Below the pieces are notes generated by a model. That model worked only from the letters and a program-made list of their open reading frames with translations, did no database searches and was not told the origin of the DNA. 64,000 nucleotides of DNA from HKCCE3408 sp038530555. Its GTDB lineage: Bacteria; Pseudomonadota; Alphaproteobacteria; Rhodobacterales; Rhodobacteraceae. Shown here piece after piece: positions 6,982 through 16,300 of the stretch (within the stretch, counting starts at the first letter, position 1; each line of letters starts with the position of its first letter). Both the position numbers and the translations under genes were made by a program. The stretch covers positions 558,001 through 622,000 of the forward strand of contig JBCBCN010000001.1 of assembly GCA_038530555.1 (NCBI GenBank), written 5' to 3'.

Positions 6982-7593
6982 ATGTCGTTTCAAGAACCGC
7001 GCACCCGCATTCAAATTAAGAACCATCGCGCCATCCTGGATGCCGCGCTTGAGGTCTTCTCACAGCTCGGCTTTGGCGCCGCGACCCTCGATCAGATCGC
7101 CAAGCAGGCGGGCATGTCCAAGCCCAACCTGCTCTATTATTTTCCCTCCAAAGAGGCGATTTATCTGCGCCTTCTCTCTGAGCTTTTGGAAACCTGGCTC
7201 GACCCTCTGAAAGAGATCGACCCTGCAGGCGACCCGCATGACGAGATCAGAAAGTATGTGCGCGGTAAGCTTTCGATGAGCCGGGAATACCCACGTGAGA
7301 GCAGGCTTTTTGCCCATGAAATCATGCAAGGTGCGCCACATCTTCTGGAAAAACTGCAAAGCGATCTTCGCCAGATGGTCGATGAGAAGGCCGCTGTGAT
7401 CGATGCTTGGATCGCGCAAGGCAAGATCGCGCCGCTCGATGCGCATCATCTGATCTTTTCGATCTGGTCGATGACGCAGCACTATGCCGACTTTGCCGTT
7501 CAGGTCAGTGCGGTGTTGGGCCCAGACCGCGACGCCTTTGCCGAGGCTGAGGCACATCTGGACGCGGTTTTCGGGCGCATGCTGAGGGTGTAG
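6982..7593 (+). CDS. rutR: TetR-family regulator, RutR-like
   Basis: A 203-residue TetR repressor. The helix-turn-helix is near residues 15-55 (AILDAALEVFSQLGFGAATL, then the recognition region ending SKPNLLYYFPSKEAIYLRLL). The C-terminal ligand domain has stretches shared with E. coli RutR, such as REYPRESRLF, the APLDAHHLIFSIW block and TQHYADFAVQV, which argue for RutR rather than a generic TetR. Family knowledge: RutR binds uracil/thymine and controls pyrimidine genes. Divergent from the pyrimidine operon. The start is uncertain: the ATG at 6982 is preferred, with an in-frame Met 12 codons upstream (6946). Confidence 0.88.
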   Translation: MSFQEPRTRIQIKNHRAILDAALEVFSQLGFGAATLDQIAKQAGMSKPNLLYYFPSKEAIYLRLLSELLETWLDPLKEIDPAGDPHDEIRKYVRGKLSMSREYPRESRLFAHEIMQGAPHLLEKLQSDLRQMVDEKAAVIDAWIAQGKIAPLDAHHLIFSIWSMTQHYADFAVQVSAVLGPDRDAFAEAEAHLDAVFGRMLRV

Positions 7594-7925
7594 CCCTGCT
7601 TTCGCAATCGCGCTGACTATTGCAGAGCTGACTAAAGCGACCTGTTATAGCGCGACCAACGCGGCCGGTCATACACGCGCCGAGCCAACGCTAGCGGCGG
7701 TGTCGGAGGACGCCGCAAACAGCTTTAGCCCAACTCACGCGCCGCCCTACGCATAAATGCTCCGCTGCGAGCGCCCACCTCGCGGCCCGACGTGAAGGAG
7801 AGGCGCTCGCAAAATTCCCCGCTTGTGGCGCTTTTCTCTGCTTGCGGCCTCCTCTATAGACGCAGCAATCAGAACCGGGAGCGCGAGGCCAATCGCAGAC
7901 CCGGAGGCCGCGATCGAGGAGCGAG
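7594..7925. other. Intergenic region before accB
   Basis: 332 bp between rutR and accB. No coding potential and no recognised RNA. A TATAGA at 7855-7860 is a possible -10 for accB, but no -35 with good spacing is visible. GAGGAGCG ahead of the ATG at 7926 is the likely ribosome site. Confidence 0.45.
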
Positions 7926-8441
7926 ATGTCTTCTGACGACCCCAAGTCTTCCGACACACGCGAGAGCGATGTCGCCTTCATCCGCGCCCTGGCAGAATTG
8001 CTGCGTGAAAACGACCTGACTGAGCTTCATGTCAAACGTGACTATGGCGACGATGACAGCCTGAATGTCCGTGTAAGCCGCGGATCGGTGGCGGTGTCTT
8101 CCGCCCCGCTCGCGGCCCCTGCACCTGCCCCGTCTGCCGCAGCAGCGGCGCCCGCAGCGGCCCCGGAGGCCTCGGTTGAGCCTGCCGCCGCGGATCCCGC
8201 CGACGATCCCGGCGCCGTGACCTCTCCCATGGTCGGCACCGTCTATCTTCAGCCTGAGCCGGGCGCAGGCGCCTTTGTCAGCGTCGGCGACAAGGTCTCC
8301 GAGGGTCAGACGTTGTTGATCATAGAGGCGATGAAGACAATGAATCAAATCCCCTCGCCCCGGGCCGGAACGGTCAAGCGCATCCTAGTGAGCGATGGCG
8401 CCCCCGTGGAGTTCGGCGCGCCGCTGGTCATCCTCGAGTAG
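7926..8441 (+). CDS. accB: Acetyl-CoA carboxylase biotin carboxyl carrier protein
   Basis: A 171-residue BCCP, the biotin-bearing subunit of acetyl-CoA carboxylase in fatty acid synthesis. The N-terminal helix region is followed by a flexible Ala/Pro-rich linker (about residues 58-95) and the biotinyl domain (about 98-171). The biotinylated lysine is K137 in IIEAMKTMNQIPSP. Typical family length. It precedes accC by 20 bp, the usual accBC operon. Acts in the cytoplasm with accC and the carboxyltransferase AccA/AccD, which are not in this window. Confidence 0.97.
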   Translation: MSSDDPKSSDTRESDVAFIRALAELLRENDLTELHVKRDYGDDDSLNVRVSRGSVAVSSAPLAAPAPAPSAAAAAPAAAPEASVEPAAADPADDPGAVTSPMVGTVYLQPEPGAGAFVSVGDKVSEGQTLLIIEAMKTMNQIPSPRAGTVKRILVSDGAPVEFGAPLVILE

Positions 8442-8461
8442 CCCAGGGGGGCAAGCGGCCG

Positions 8462-9808
8462 ATGTTCTCGAAAATCCTGATCGCCAATCGCGGAGAAATC
8501 GCCCTGCGCGTGGTGCGCGCGGCCCGGGAAATGGGTGTGGCCTCTGTGGCCGTCCATTCGACCGCCGACAGCGACGCGATGCATGTGCGCATGGCCGATG
8601 AGGCGATCTGCATCGGCCCTCCGCCAGGTCCGCAAAGCTATCTCTCGGTGCCCTCGATCATCTCGGCCTGTGAGATCACGGGCGCCGACGCGATCCACCC
8701 GGGCTACGGCTTTCTGAGCGAAAACGCGTCGTTTGTGCAGATCGTCGAGGATCACGGCATCAAGTTCATCGGCCCCTCGGCCAAGCATATCCGCCTGATG
8801 GGCGACAAAATCACCGCCAAGGACACGATGAAAAACCTCGGCGTGCCATGTGTGCCGGGTTCCGACGGGGGCGTGCCGGATCTAGAGGCCGCCCGCGCGG
8901 TCGCCGAAGAGATGGGCTATCCGGTGATCATCAAGGCCACGGCGGGGGGCGGCGGACGCGGCATGAAGCTCGCCAAGACGGACGCCGATATCGAGACCGC
9001 ATTCCGCACCGCCCGCTCTGAGGCGAAGGCCGCCTTCGGTAATGACGAGGTCTATCTCGAGAAATATCTCGGCACGCCGCGCCATATCGAAGTGCAGGTC
9101 TTCGGCGACGGCAGAGGCCGGGCAGTGCATTTGGGTGAGCGGGATTGCTCGCTTCAGCGTCGGCACCAAAAGGTTCTGGAGGAAGCACCCGGCCCGGCGA
9201 TTGACGCCGCCACCCGCGCGCGGATCGGCGAGACCTGCGCCAAGGCTGCGGCCGATCTGGGCTATGAAGGCGCGGGCACCATCGAGTTCTTGTATGAGAA
9301 CGGTGAGTTCTACTTCATCGAGATGAACACGCGCCTGCAGGTCGAGCATCCGGTGACCGAGGCGATTTTCGGTGTCGATCTCGTGGCCGAGCAGATCCGT
9401 GTCGCGGCCGGAGAGCAGATGTCCTTTGAGCAAAGCGCCCTCGAGGTCAACGGGCATGCGATCGAAGTGCGCATCAATGCCGAGAAGCTGCCGAATTTCT
9501 CACCTTGCCCGGGACGCATCACGCAGTACCACGCGCCCGGGGGGCTGGGCATCCGAATGGATAGCGCGCTCTATGACGGCTATTCCATCCCGCCCTACTA
9601 CGACAGCCTGATCGCGAAACTGATCGTGCATGGGCCGGACCGGCCTGCGGCGCTTGCGCGGCTGGCTCGCGCTTTGGGCGAGTTGATCGTAGACGGCATC
9701 GACACAACCGTGCCGCTCTTTCATGCCCTGTTACAGGAACCGGCGGTGCAATCGGGTGATTATACGATTCATTGGCTTGAGGGCTGGCTCGAAGAAAATC
9801 TGAGCTAA
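8462..9808 (+). CDS. accC: Acetyl-CoA carboxylase biotin carboxylase subunit
   Basis: A 448-residue ATP-grasp enzyme that carboxylates the biotin on AccB using ATP and bicarbonate. The N-terminal domain begins MFSKILIANRGEIALRVVRA. The glycine-rich ATP loop is GGGGRGMK near residue 163, the ATP-grasp core has EKYLGTPRHIEVQ near 200, and the catalytic region has YFIEMNTRLQVEHPVTE near 283. The C-terminal biotin-carboxylase domain follows. Length matches the stand-alone bacterial subunit, so this is not a fused propionyl- or methylcrotonyl-CoA carboxylase alpha chain. Second gene of the accBC operon; aat follows 125 bp downstream. Confidence 0.97.
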   Translation: MFSKILIANRGEIALRVVRAAREMGVASVAVHSTADSDAMHVRMADEAICIGPPPGPQSYLSVPSIISACEITGADAIHPGYGFLSENASFVQIVEDHGIKFIGPSAKHIRLMGDKITAKDTMKNLGVPCVPGSDGGVPDLEAARAVAEEMGYPVIIKATAGGGGRGMKLAKTDADIETAFRTARSEAKAAFGNDEVYLEKYLGTPRHIEVQVFGDGRGRAVHLGERDCSLQRRHQKVLEEAPGPAIDAATRARIGETCAKAAADLGYEGAGTIEFLYENGEFYFIEMNTRLQVEHPVTEAIFGVDLVAEQIRVAAGEQMSFEQSALEVNGHAIEVRINAEKLPNFSPCPGRITQYHAPGGLGIRMDSALYDGYSIPPYYDSLIAKLIVHGPDRPAALARLARALGELIVDGIDTTVPLFHALLQEPAVQSGDYTIHWLEGWLEENLS

Positions 9809-9933
9809 GTACCATCACGAGGCTTACGGCACCGGGCCAACGACCACCGACCGCACTATGCTGTTCCGGGCCACACTTGCGCACACAACTGCTTTTGATC
9901 GCTTTCGCACCCCGAGAGGTGTATTATCAGACC

Positions 9934-10599
9934 ATGGCCCACGATCTTCGCCATCTAACGCGGCCTCAAATCACACCTGAATTGATGCTGCGTGCCTATG
10001 CGTCGGGAATTTTCCCGATGTCGGAGGCGCGTGACGATCCCGATATTTTCTGGGTCGATCCGCAGCGGCGCGGGATTATGCCGCTGGACGGGTTCCACAT
10101 CTCACGCTCTTTGCGCAAAACTCTGCGCTCGGGCGCGTTTGAAGTACACGTGAACCGGGATTTCGCAGGCGTTCTCAGGGGCTGTGCCAATCGTGAGGAA
10201 ACCTGGATCAACGACGAGATCAGCACGCTTTACATGGCGCTGCATGTTTCGGGTCAGGCGCATTCGGTCGAGGTGTCGTTGAGCGGCAGTCTGGTGGGCG
10301 GGGTTTACGGGGTTGCGCTTGGGGCGGCGTTTTTCGGCGAAAGCATGTTTTCTACGGTCTCGGACGCTTCAAAGGTGGCGCTCGCGCATCTCGTGGCGCG
10401 GCTGCGTCTAGGCGGGTTCGAGCTTTTCGATACGCAGTTTTTGACCAGCCATCTGGCCTCGCTCGGCGGGATCGAAGTGACGCGGGCTGAGTATCACACG
10501 CGCCTGCGACAAGCCCTCCGCGCCGAGGGAGATTTTCTGTCGCCGCCCGAGGAGATCCCGTTTCACGACGTGCTGCATCTGAGCACCCAGACGTCGTAG
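9934..10599 (+). CDS. aat: Leucyl/phenylalanyl-tRNA-protein transferase
   Basis: A 221-residue enzyme that attaches Leu or Phe from aminoacyl-tRNA to proteins with N-terminal Arg or Lys, feeding them into the N-end rule (ClpS/ClpAP) pathway. Family signatures are visible: AYASGIFPMSE, FWVDPQRRGIMPLDGFH, ETWIND, HSVEVSL, GGVYGVALGAAFFGESMFS and FDTQFLTSHLASLGG. The reading frame is open upstream (to 9877), but the family begins close to the ATG at 9934, with AGGT 13 bp before it. The accB-accC-aat order is common in alphaproteobacteria. The last 37 bp overlap the end of the convergent DUF2155 gene. Confidence 0.96.
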   Translation: MAHDLRHLTRPQITPELMLRAYASGIFPMSEARDDPDIFWVDPQRRGIMPLDGFHISRSLRKTLRSGAFEVHVNRDFAGVLRGCANREETWINDEISTLYMALHVSGQAHSVEVSLSGSLVGGVYGVALGAAFFGESMFSTVSDASKVALAHLVARLRLGGFELFDTQFLTSHLASLGGIEVTRAEYHTRLRQALRAEGDFLSPPEEIPFHDVLHLSTQTS

Positions 10600-11198
10600 C
10601 GCGGATGCTCCAGCGCCATCAGCGCGGGGCTTGAAGCGATCATCCAGCCGTCAAACAGCATCTCCCCTTCCAGAGTCGCGATCTGCAGATGCGCAAACGC
10701 GTCCGAGGCCGGATTGTCCGCCGGATGGCGGCATTCCAGCATGCGAATCGCCACCCGGCCAAAGAGGACCGTTTCGCCCGAGCGCATCTCAAAATCAGTG
10801 GTTGCAGCCAGCGTTTTGTCCAAGCCGCGCAAGGTGACGGCCTGCCCCGCAACGGCGGCCACGGCCTGCGCCTCGGGCTCTGCGCGCAAGTTTGGCGCCT
10901 GGATCAGGGCCACGCCCTCCTGCCCGCCGGGATCGATTTGGATCATCACGCCGTTCTCGTCGAAGATCTGGCCCGCATTGTTCTCGATGATGCCCATATC
11001 CGGGTTCGGCGCGCCCGTGCTCTCCAGGCCGAGGCTCGGCTCTAGGCCGTCGAAGCCGGTGAAGCCCTCGCCTTCCAGTTGTCCCGGCTCCCCCAAGCCC
11101 GGCAGGGTCGAGGTGGTGAAATCGCCCTCAGATTGGGCCCACAAGGCCATAGGTGCGCAGGTCAGCAGGACAGCGCAGAGTGAGACCGCTTTGCTCAT
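10563..11198 (-). CDS. DUF2155 domain protein, exported
   Basis: A 211-residue protein with a signal peptide (MSKAVSLCAVLLTCAPMALW, then AQS). A low-complexity Gly/Glu-rich segment of about 70 residues precedes the DUF2155 domain (about residues 100-211), which ends in the family's characteristic YDVWVLRC. Function unknown; probably periplasmic. The start at 11198 overlaps the stop of the MlaD-like gene in an ATGA, so the two are translationally coupled. Its 3' end overlaps aat by 37 bp on the opposite strand, and the overlap encodes the conserved C-termini of both proteins. An upstream extension of 41 residues is in frame but falls inside the neighbouring gene. Confidence 0.9.
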   Translation of the reverse strand: MSKAVSLCAVLLTCAPMALWAQSEGDFTTSTLPGLGEPGQLEGEGFTGFDGLEPSLGLESTGAPNPDMGIIENNAGQIFDENGVMIQIDPGGQEGVALIQAPNLRAEPEAQAVAAVAGQAVTLRGLDKTLAATTDFEMRSGETVLFGRVAIRMLECRHPADNPASDAFAHLQIATLEGEMLFDGWMIASSPALMALEHPRYDVWVLRCSTS

Positions 11199-11638
11199 AG
11201 GCCAGACCCGCTGAACAGCCGCGGCCAGAGCGCATCCCAATCTGGGGTTTCGGCCACATTGAGGCGGCCGCCGGGCTCCAAATCGAAGGGGGAACTGCCG
11301 AGATCCACAGCCACATGCCAAGGGTCGAGAAACCCATCCCGGTCCAGCCGCGCCAGGGAACTGTCGGGCAGGCCATAAGCGGGATCGAGGCGGAGCGTCA
11401 TCTCGGCCCGCAAGCTGCCCGGATCGAGGCGGACATCCTCCACATGGCCGATCTGTTGACCGCTCAGCCGAACCTCCGCACCCGGGCGCAGGCCCTTGCT
11501 GTCGCGGAAGGTGGCATAGGCCAGATAGCCCTCCCGGGGCGCCTCACGCCAGGCGCCCAGGGCCAGGGCGCCCAGGCCGAGCACAGTCAGCAGCACCGCC
11601 GCACCCAGAGCTTTGTACCAAAAGACCGGCCGTTCCAT
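11195..11638 (-). CDS. Short MCE/MlaD-domain protein
   Basis: A 147-residue protein with an N-terminal membrane anchor (about residues 9-30) and one MCE domain: EGYLAYATFRDSKGLRPGAEVRLSGQ-type start, IGHVEDVRLDPGSL in the middle and AETPDWDALWPRL at the end. MCE proteins bind lipid between the membranes; in the Mla system MlaD works with the MlaE permease and MlaF ATPase. No mlaE or mlaF is next to it, so it is an orphan here or its partners lie elsewhere. Shorter than a typical MlaD (about 180). Start at 11638 chosen for GGGAG seven bases upstream; an ATG at 11656 is the alternative. Confidence 0.82.
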   Translation of the reverse strand: MERPVFWYKALGAAVLLTVLGLGALALGAWREAPREGYLAYATFRDSKGLRPGAEVRLSGQQIGHVEDVRLDPGSLRAEMTLRLDPAYGLPDSSLARLDRDGFLDPWHVAVDLGSSPFDLEPGGRLNVAETPDWDALWPRLFSGSGL

Positions 11639-11726
11639 CGCCGCCCGCTCCCACAAGACATTTGCCCCACCTTGCTACGCCAAGCCCGAGGCCTGGTCCA
11701 GGGCAGCGCAAGGGGCGGGACCCGCG

Positions 11727-11788
11727 TTCCGGCAGACAGGCGCCGGAAGGTGCCCTGCCCGCCTTCGCCGCATGGACGGCAGGCAGGG
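11727..11788 (+). promoter_or_regulatory. Two consecutive hairpins in the metY leader
   Basis: Hairpin 1 pairs TTCCGGC (11727-11733) with GCCGGAA (11742-11748). Hairpin 2 pairs CCCTGCC (11753-11759) with GGCAGGG (11782-11788), with an inner GCC/GGC extension (11761-11763 / 11778-11780). They end 42 bp before the metY start. Leader riboswitches are common ahead of Met genes in alphaproteobacteria, but neither the SAM-II nor the SAM/SAH consensus is evident, so this is only a structured-leader candidate. The region is divergent, so it may instead serve the MlaD-like gene. Confidence 0.4.
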
Positions 11789-11830
11789 ATCGGCCTAAAG
11801 CAGGGCAACATCAGATGACAGGAGGACGCC

Positions 11831-13141
11831 ATGAAAGACGGTGCCCAGGAAAAAGACGGCCCCAGCTACGGCTTTGACACTCTGCAAATCCACGCGGGCA
11901 GCCGCCCGGATCCCGCGACCGGCTCCCGCCAGACGCCGATCTATCAGTCGACCGCCTTCGTGTTCCGCGATGCTGAGCACGCCGCCGCGCTCTTCAACCT
12001 GCAAGAAGTGGGCTACATCTATTCGCGCCTGACCAACCCCACCGTGGCCGTGCTGCAGGAGCGCCTGGCCACGCTTGAGGGCGGTGTCGGCGCGGTCTGC
12101 TGCTCCTCTGGGCATGCGGCGCAGATCATGGCGCTTTTCCCGCTGATGGGGCCTGACAAGAACGTGGTCGTCTCAACGCGCCTTTATGGCGGCACGGTCA
12201 CGCAGTTCAGCCAGACGATCAAACGCTTCGGATGGTCTGCGAAGTTCGTGGATTTCGAGGATCTTGACGCGGTCAAGGCAGCCATCGACGAGGACACGCG
12301 CGCCGTCTTCTGCGAATCTATCGCCAATCCGGGCGGCTATATTACCGATCTCCACGCGGTCTCGGGCGTTGCGGATGCCGCCGGTCTGCCGCTGATCGTG
12401 GATAACACCTCGGCCACGCCGTATCTGTGCCGCCCGATCGAGCATGGCGCCACGATCGTAGTGCATTCGACGACCAAATACCTCACAGGCAACGGCACGG
12501 TGACAGGCGGTGCCGTGATCGACAGCGGGTCGTTTGACTGGTCGGCGTCGGACAAGTTCCCCTCGCTCAGCGCGCCCGAGCCCGCTTATCACGGCCTGAC
12601 CTTCCATGAGACCTTCGGCCCGTTGGCCTACACGTTCCACGGCATCGCCATCGGTCTGCGCGATCTGGGCATGACGATGAACCCGCAGGGCGCGCATTAC
12701 ACGCTGCTTGGGATCGAAACGCTCAGCCTCAGGATGGAGCGGCATGTCGAGAATGCGGTGAAGATCGCCAATTGGCTCGAGAACGATCCGCGCGTCGATT
12801 ACGTGACCTATGCCGGGCTCGAAAGCTCCCCCTATTCCAAGCGCGTGCCCAAGATCTGTCCGCGTGGGGCCGGGGCGCTCTTCACCTTCGCGGTCAAGGG
12901 CGGCTATGAGGCCTGCGTGAAGTTGGTCGATAGCTTGGAGATTTTCAGCCATGTGGCCAATCTGGGCGATGCACGCTCGCTGATCATCCATTCGGCGTCG
13001 ACCACCCACCGACAGCTCACGCCCGAGCAGCAAGAGGCGGCCGGCGCTGCGCCCAATGTGGTGCGTGTGTCAATCGGGATCGAAGACGCCGACGACCTTA
13101 TCGCCGATCTCGATCAAGCCCTGGCCCGTGCGACGCGCTAA
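11831..13141 (+). CDS. metY: O-acetylhomoserine aminocarboxypropyltransferase (sulfhydrylase)
   Basis: A 436-residue PLP enzyme of the Cys/Met-metabolism family that makes homocysteine (or methionine) from O-acetylhomoserine and sulfide (or methanethiol). Visible marks are SGHAAQIMAL near residue 97, the PLP-phosphate and ring contacts around YGGTVTQF, DNTSATPYLCRP near 190, and the Schiff-base lysine in VVHSTTKYLTGNG, about residue 216. The length (over 420) separates it from cystathionine gamma-synthase and beta-lyase (about 390). A perfect AGGAGG lies seven bases before the ATG. A strong intrinsic terminator follows at 13187. Confidence 0.95.
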   Translation: MKDGAQEKDGPSYGFDTLQIHAGSRPDPATGSRQTPIYQSTAFVFRDAEHAAALFNLQEVGYIYSRLTNPTVAVLQERLATLEGGVGAVCCSSGHAAQIMALFPLMGPDKNVVVSTRLYGGTVTQFSQTIKRFGWSAKFVDFEDLDAVKAAIDEDTRAVFCESIANPGGYITDLHAVSGVADAAGLPLIVDNTSATPYLCRPIEHGATIVVHSTTKYLTGNGTVTGGAVIDSGSFDWSASDKFPSLSAPEPAYHGLTFHETFGPLAYTFHGIAIGLRDLGMTMNPQGAHYTLLGIETLSLRMERHVENAVKIANWLENDPRVDYVTYAGLESSPYSKRVPKICPRGAGALFTFAVKGGYEACVKLVDSLEIFSHVANLGDARSLIIHSASTTHRQLTPEQQEAAGAAPNVVRVSIGIEDADDLIADLDQALARATR

Positions 13142-13186
13142 TTAGGCCGCTGATCCGGGCCGCAAAGCCCGCGCTTTCCCTCCCAA

Positions 13187-13223
13187 CCCAGCCCAGGTCA
13201 CGCGCCCGGGCTGGGCTTTTTTT
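13187..13223 (+). terminator. Intrinsic terminator after metY
   Basis: CCCAGCCC (13187-13194) pairs with GGGCTGGG (13208-13215) around a 13-nt loop, followed by C and seven T (13217-13223). It lies 46 bp after the metY stop. Confidence 0.85.
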
Positions 13224-13399
13224 CGCCTGCCGTTACGGGCAAAGTTACGGGCAAAGATGGGGAACCCAACGCTAAGCGCGCGAATAACCAAGCGACAGGT
13301 TTTTCCCGGCGCCGAACCTGCTATAAGAGCTCGGGGAATTGGGTAAGTCTGCCAACTGGGGCTATGGGCTAGGCTTTTCGAGCGTTTTGGGAAGGACGT

Positions 13400-16300
13400 A
13401 TGACGGTCGAGTTCGCGCTGTTTTTGTCGCCTGACGGCATCGCCCTGGCCCATCGCCAAGGGCCGGGCCATTGGGCGCTGATCGGGGATACGCCGCTGGA
13501 CGTGCCCGATCTCGGCGCGCAATTGCGCCGTCTGCGCCAGCTGGGCGAGGCGCGCGCGGGCGGCTATTTCCCGACGCTGCTGATCCTGCCCAACGATCAG
13601 ATTTTCTATGGCGATCTGCCCGTCGATGATGGCCCAGGGGCTGAGCTCAGCGCGTCTGTCGGGCGTGCCTTGGCCGGTCGGACACCATATCAGATCTCAG
13701 AATTAGCATATGATTTCCGTGGCTTAGAGCCTGGCATCGTGCAAGTGGCCGCCGTCGCACAGCACACTTTGACCGAGGCCATGGATTTTGCTCGGCGCGC
13801 AGGCTTCAACGGGGTTGGCTTTGCCGCCTCGCCGCCCTTTGCGCGCTTCCAAGGCGTGCCGATCTTTGAAATGGCGGCCGGTTTCAACGCGCCGAGCCAT
13901 CTGGGCGATGGTCTGGAGATGGGGCCGGACCTTTTGGGGAACCCCGATGCGCACCCCGATGCACAGGGCGCGCCTGGTGCGCTCGGCGAGGCGGATCGGG
14001 CGCCCGAGCTCTCAGCGGAAGTGGGCCAGGTCTTTGTGGCGGAGATCATCTCGAGCTCGGACGAGGGGGCCGACTCAGAAGCGCCCGAAACCGCATCGGC
14101 GGACGGGCGCGAGACAGATCCCGCTATTCTCGACGAGGCGCAGGTCGATGAGCCGGGATCAGATGACCTGCCTGAAGACGAATACGAGGACGCTTACGAA
14201 GATATCGACGATATCGAGGCGCAGCTTGCGCAAATGTCTGAGTTTGAGCCTGATCCAGGGCCAGATCTGGGGCCTGATATGGGACCCTTGCCGGACAGTC
14301 CGCCGCAAGAGGCCGCCAAGAGTGCATCAGAGAGCTTGGAGAAGCCACCGGAACCGGCCATGGACGATGCACCAAGCTTCGCTCTAGAGTCGGAGCCGCA
14401 GACAGCCGAAGATCAGAGCGCCGTGCCTGAGGCGGAAGGCGCTGAGGCCGCGACGATTGACGACGCGCCCGGTGAGCAGGCGGCAGAAGAGCCCGCGCAT
14501 TTCGCGATCATATCGAAAGAAGGTTCACCTTCCGACGAGCTATCGCCTGAGCAGCAAAACGACGCCCAATCTGAGCCTGCAACGCCCGCGCCTGCGCTTC
14601 AATTCGGGACTGCGCGGCGCAGAGACGATGGGGGCGCAGCACCCAGCCCGACAGCTGAGCCTTTGGTTCGGCGACCGTCGCGAATCGCGATTATCCCTGC
14701 CGGTGATCCCGCCTCCGGTATTGCGATCACGCCCCATGGCGGCCCGCTCCGACGCGACGCTCGGCTGTCTTTTGAGCCGACGACGCGAGAGCTCGAGGCG
14801 GAGGCCGCGACGCAGCCCGCACCGGATGAGACAGCGCCCTCAGTTCATCCAGTCCCCGAACGTGCCGACCCCCCTATCAGTCGTCGGCCCATCACGGCCG
14901 ATTCCGCTCCGCTAGATCTTCCGACCGAGGGCACCAGTACCGCCGACGACGTGCCCAGCCTGCCTGCCGCTTTGGCCGCGCGCGCGACGCTGCCGCCGAA
15001 ACTGGCCGAAACGCTGAAGAACTGGCGCGCGCGGAACAAATCAGACGCCCAGGATGAGACGCCCGTCGATCTCAAGACCGCCCTGGAAAGCCCGCAGCCC
15101 GTGGCCGCCCCCAACGAGTCCGTGGAGGCGCCTGCCCGTCCCAGCCTGCCGCTGGGTCGGGTTCTGCGCGGCGGAGAGCGCGAGGGGGGGCGTTCGATGC
15201 CGGGTGCCGATATCGCGGCGTTTCAAGGCGAAGACGGTCTGATCACCGAGTCGATGCTGGCCCGCCGGACCGAGGCCGCCGAAATGCCCTCGCTCCGCAC
15301 GGCCCTAGTGCTAAGCTTGGTCTTCATTCTGCTTTTGGCGCTCGTTGCTGTTTGGTCGGCGCTCTTCCTACCCGACAGCCGCGTGGCGCAGTGGTTGGGC
15401 CGCGTCGCGCCCGATGTGGACATGGCAGCCGCCCCCCAAGCTCAGGATGGCGCGATCTCAGCACCCGAAGGCGTATCGCTCAACGGGGCGCCGTTCCAGG
15501 GCGATATCGACGCGGGCGCGCAGGCCTTGGCCGAGGGTCGCTTTGGCAACGGGATGAATGCCGCGGGAAGCAGCGGGGGCGCGATCGAGAACGAAGCGCT
15601 GGCCGACGGTGCCCTGACTGAAAGCGATTTGGCACTTTTGGCGCCCATGCCAGTACCCGACACCTCTGACCTGCCTGGCGATCCGGGCACGCGTCTCGCT
15701 GCGGGCGATATCGCGGCGCCCGCCCTGCCCGTGCGCGACGCGCCACCGCCGCCCAATATGCCGAGCTTGGCCGAGGCTGAGGCTATCTATGAGCAGTTTG
15801 GGATCTGGCAGCTTCCGCCACCGGTTTTCGCGCCGCCGCCTGAGGAATTTCTGGATGCTGCGGTCCAGGAAGAGGTCTATGTCGCCTCAATCGACCCGGT
15901 CATCGGGAGCTATGACGCGGTGGCCCTGCGGATGCCTGCGACAGCCCCGGATCCGCAGCGGGTCTACCGCTCGCCGCCACCTTTCGGAACTGAGTTCGAT
16001 CTGAACGCTGCTGGGTTCGTGCGTCCGACACCAGAAGGTGCGCTAACGCCGGAGGGCGCCTTGATCTTCGCGGGCCGTCCCAGCGTTGTGGCCCCGCCGC
16101 GACCGAATGAGGCCGCCGAGGCGAGTGGCCTGGTGGCGCCCGAGGGCGGGGATGCCGGGATCTTTGGTGAGGCTGCCGATGCCGGGATCGGAGCGGCCAT
16201 CCTGGCGGCCTTTCCGCCTCAGCCCAGGCCCGACGACCTCACTGAGCGGCGCGAGCGTCAGGTCCTGGGCGGTCTCACACGCACCGAGTTGGGTGAGCGT

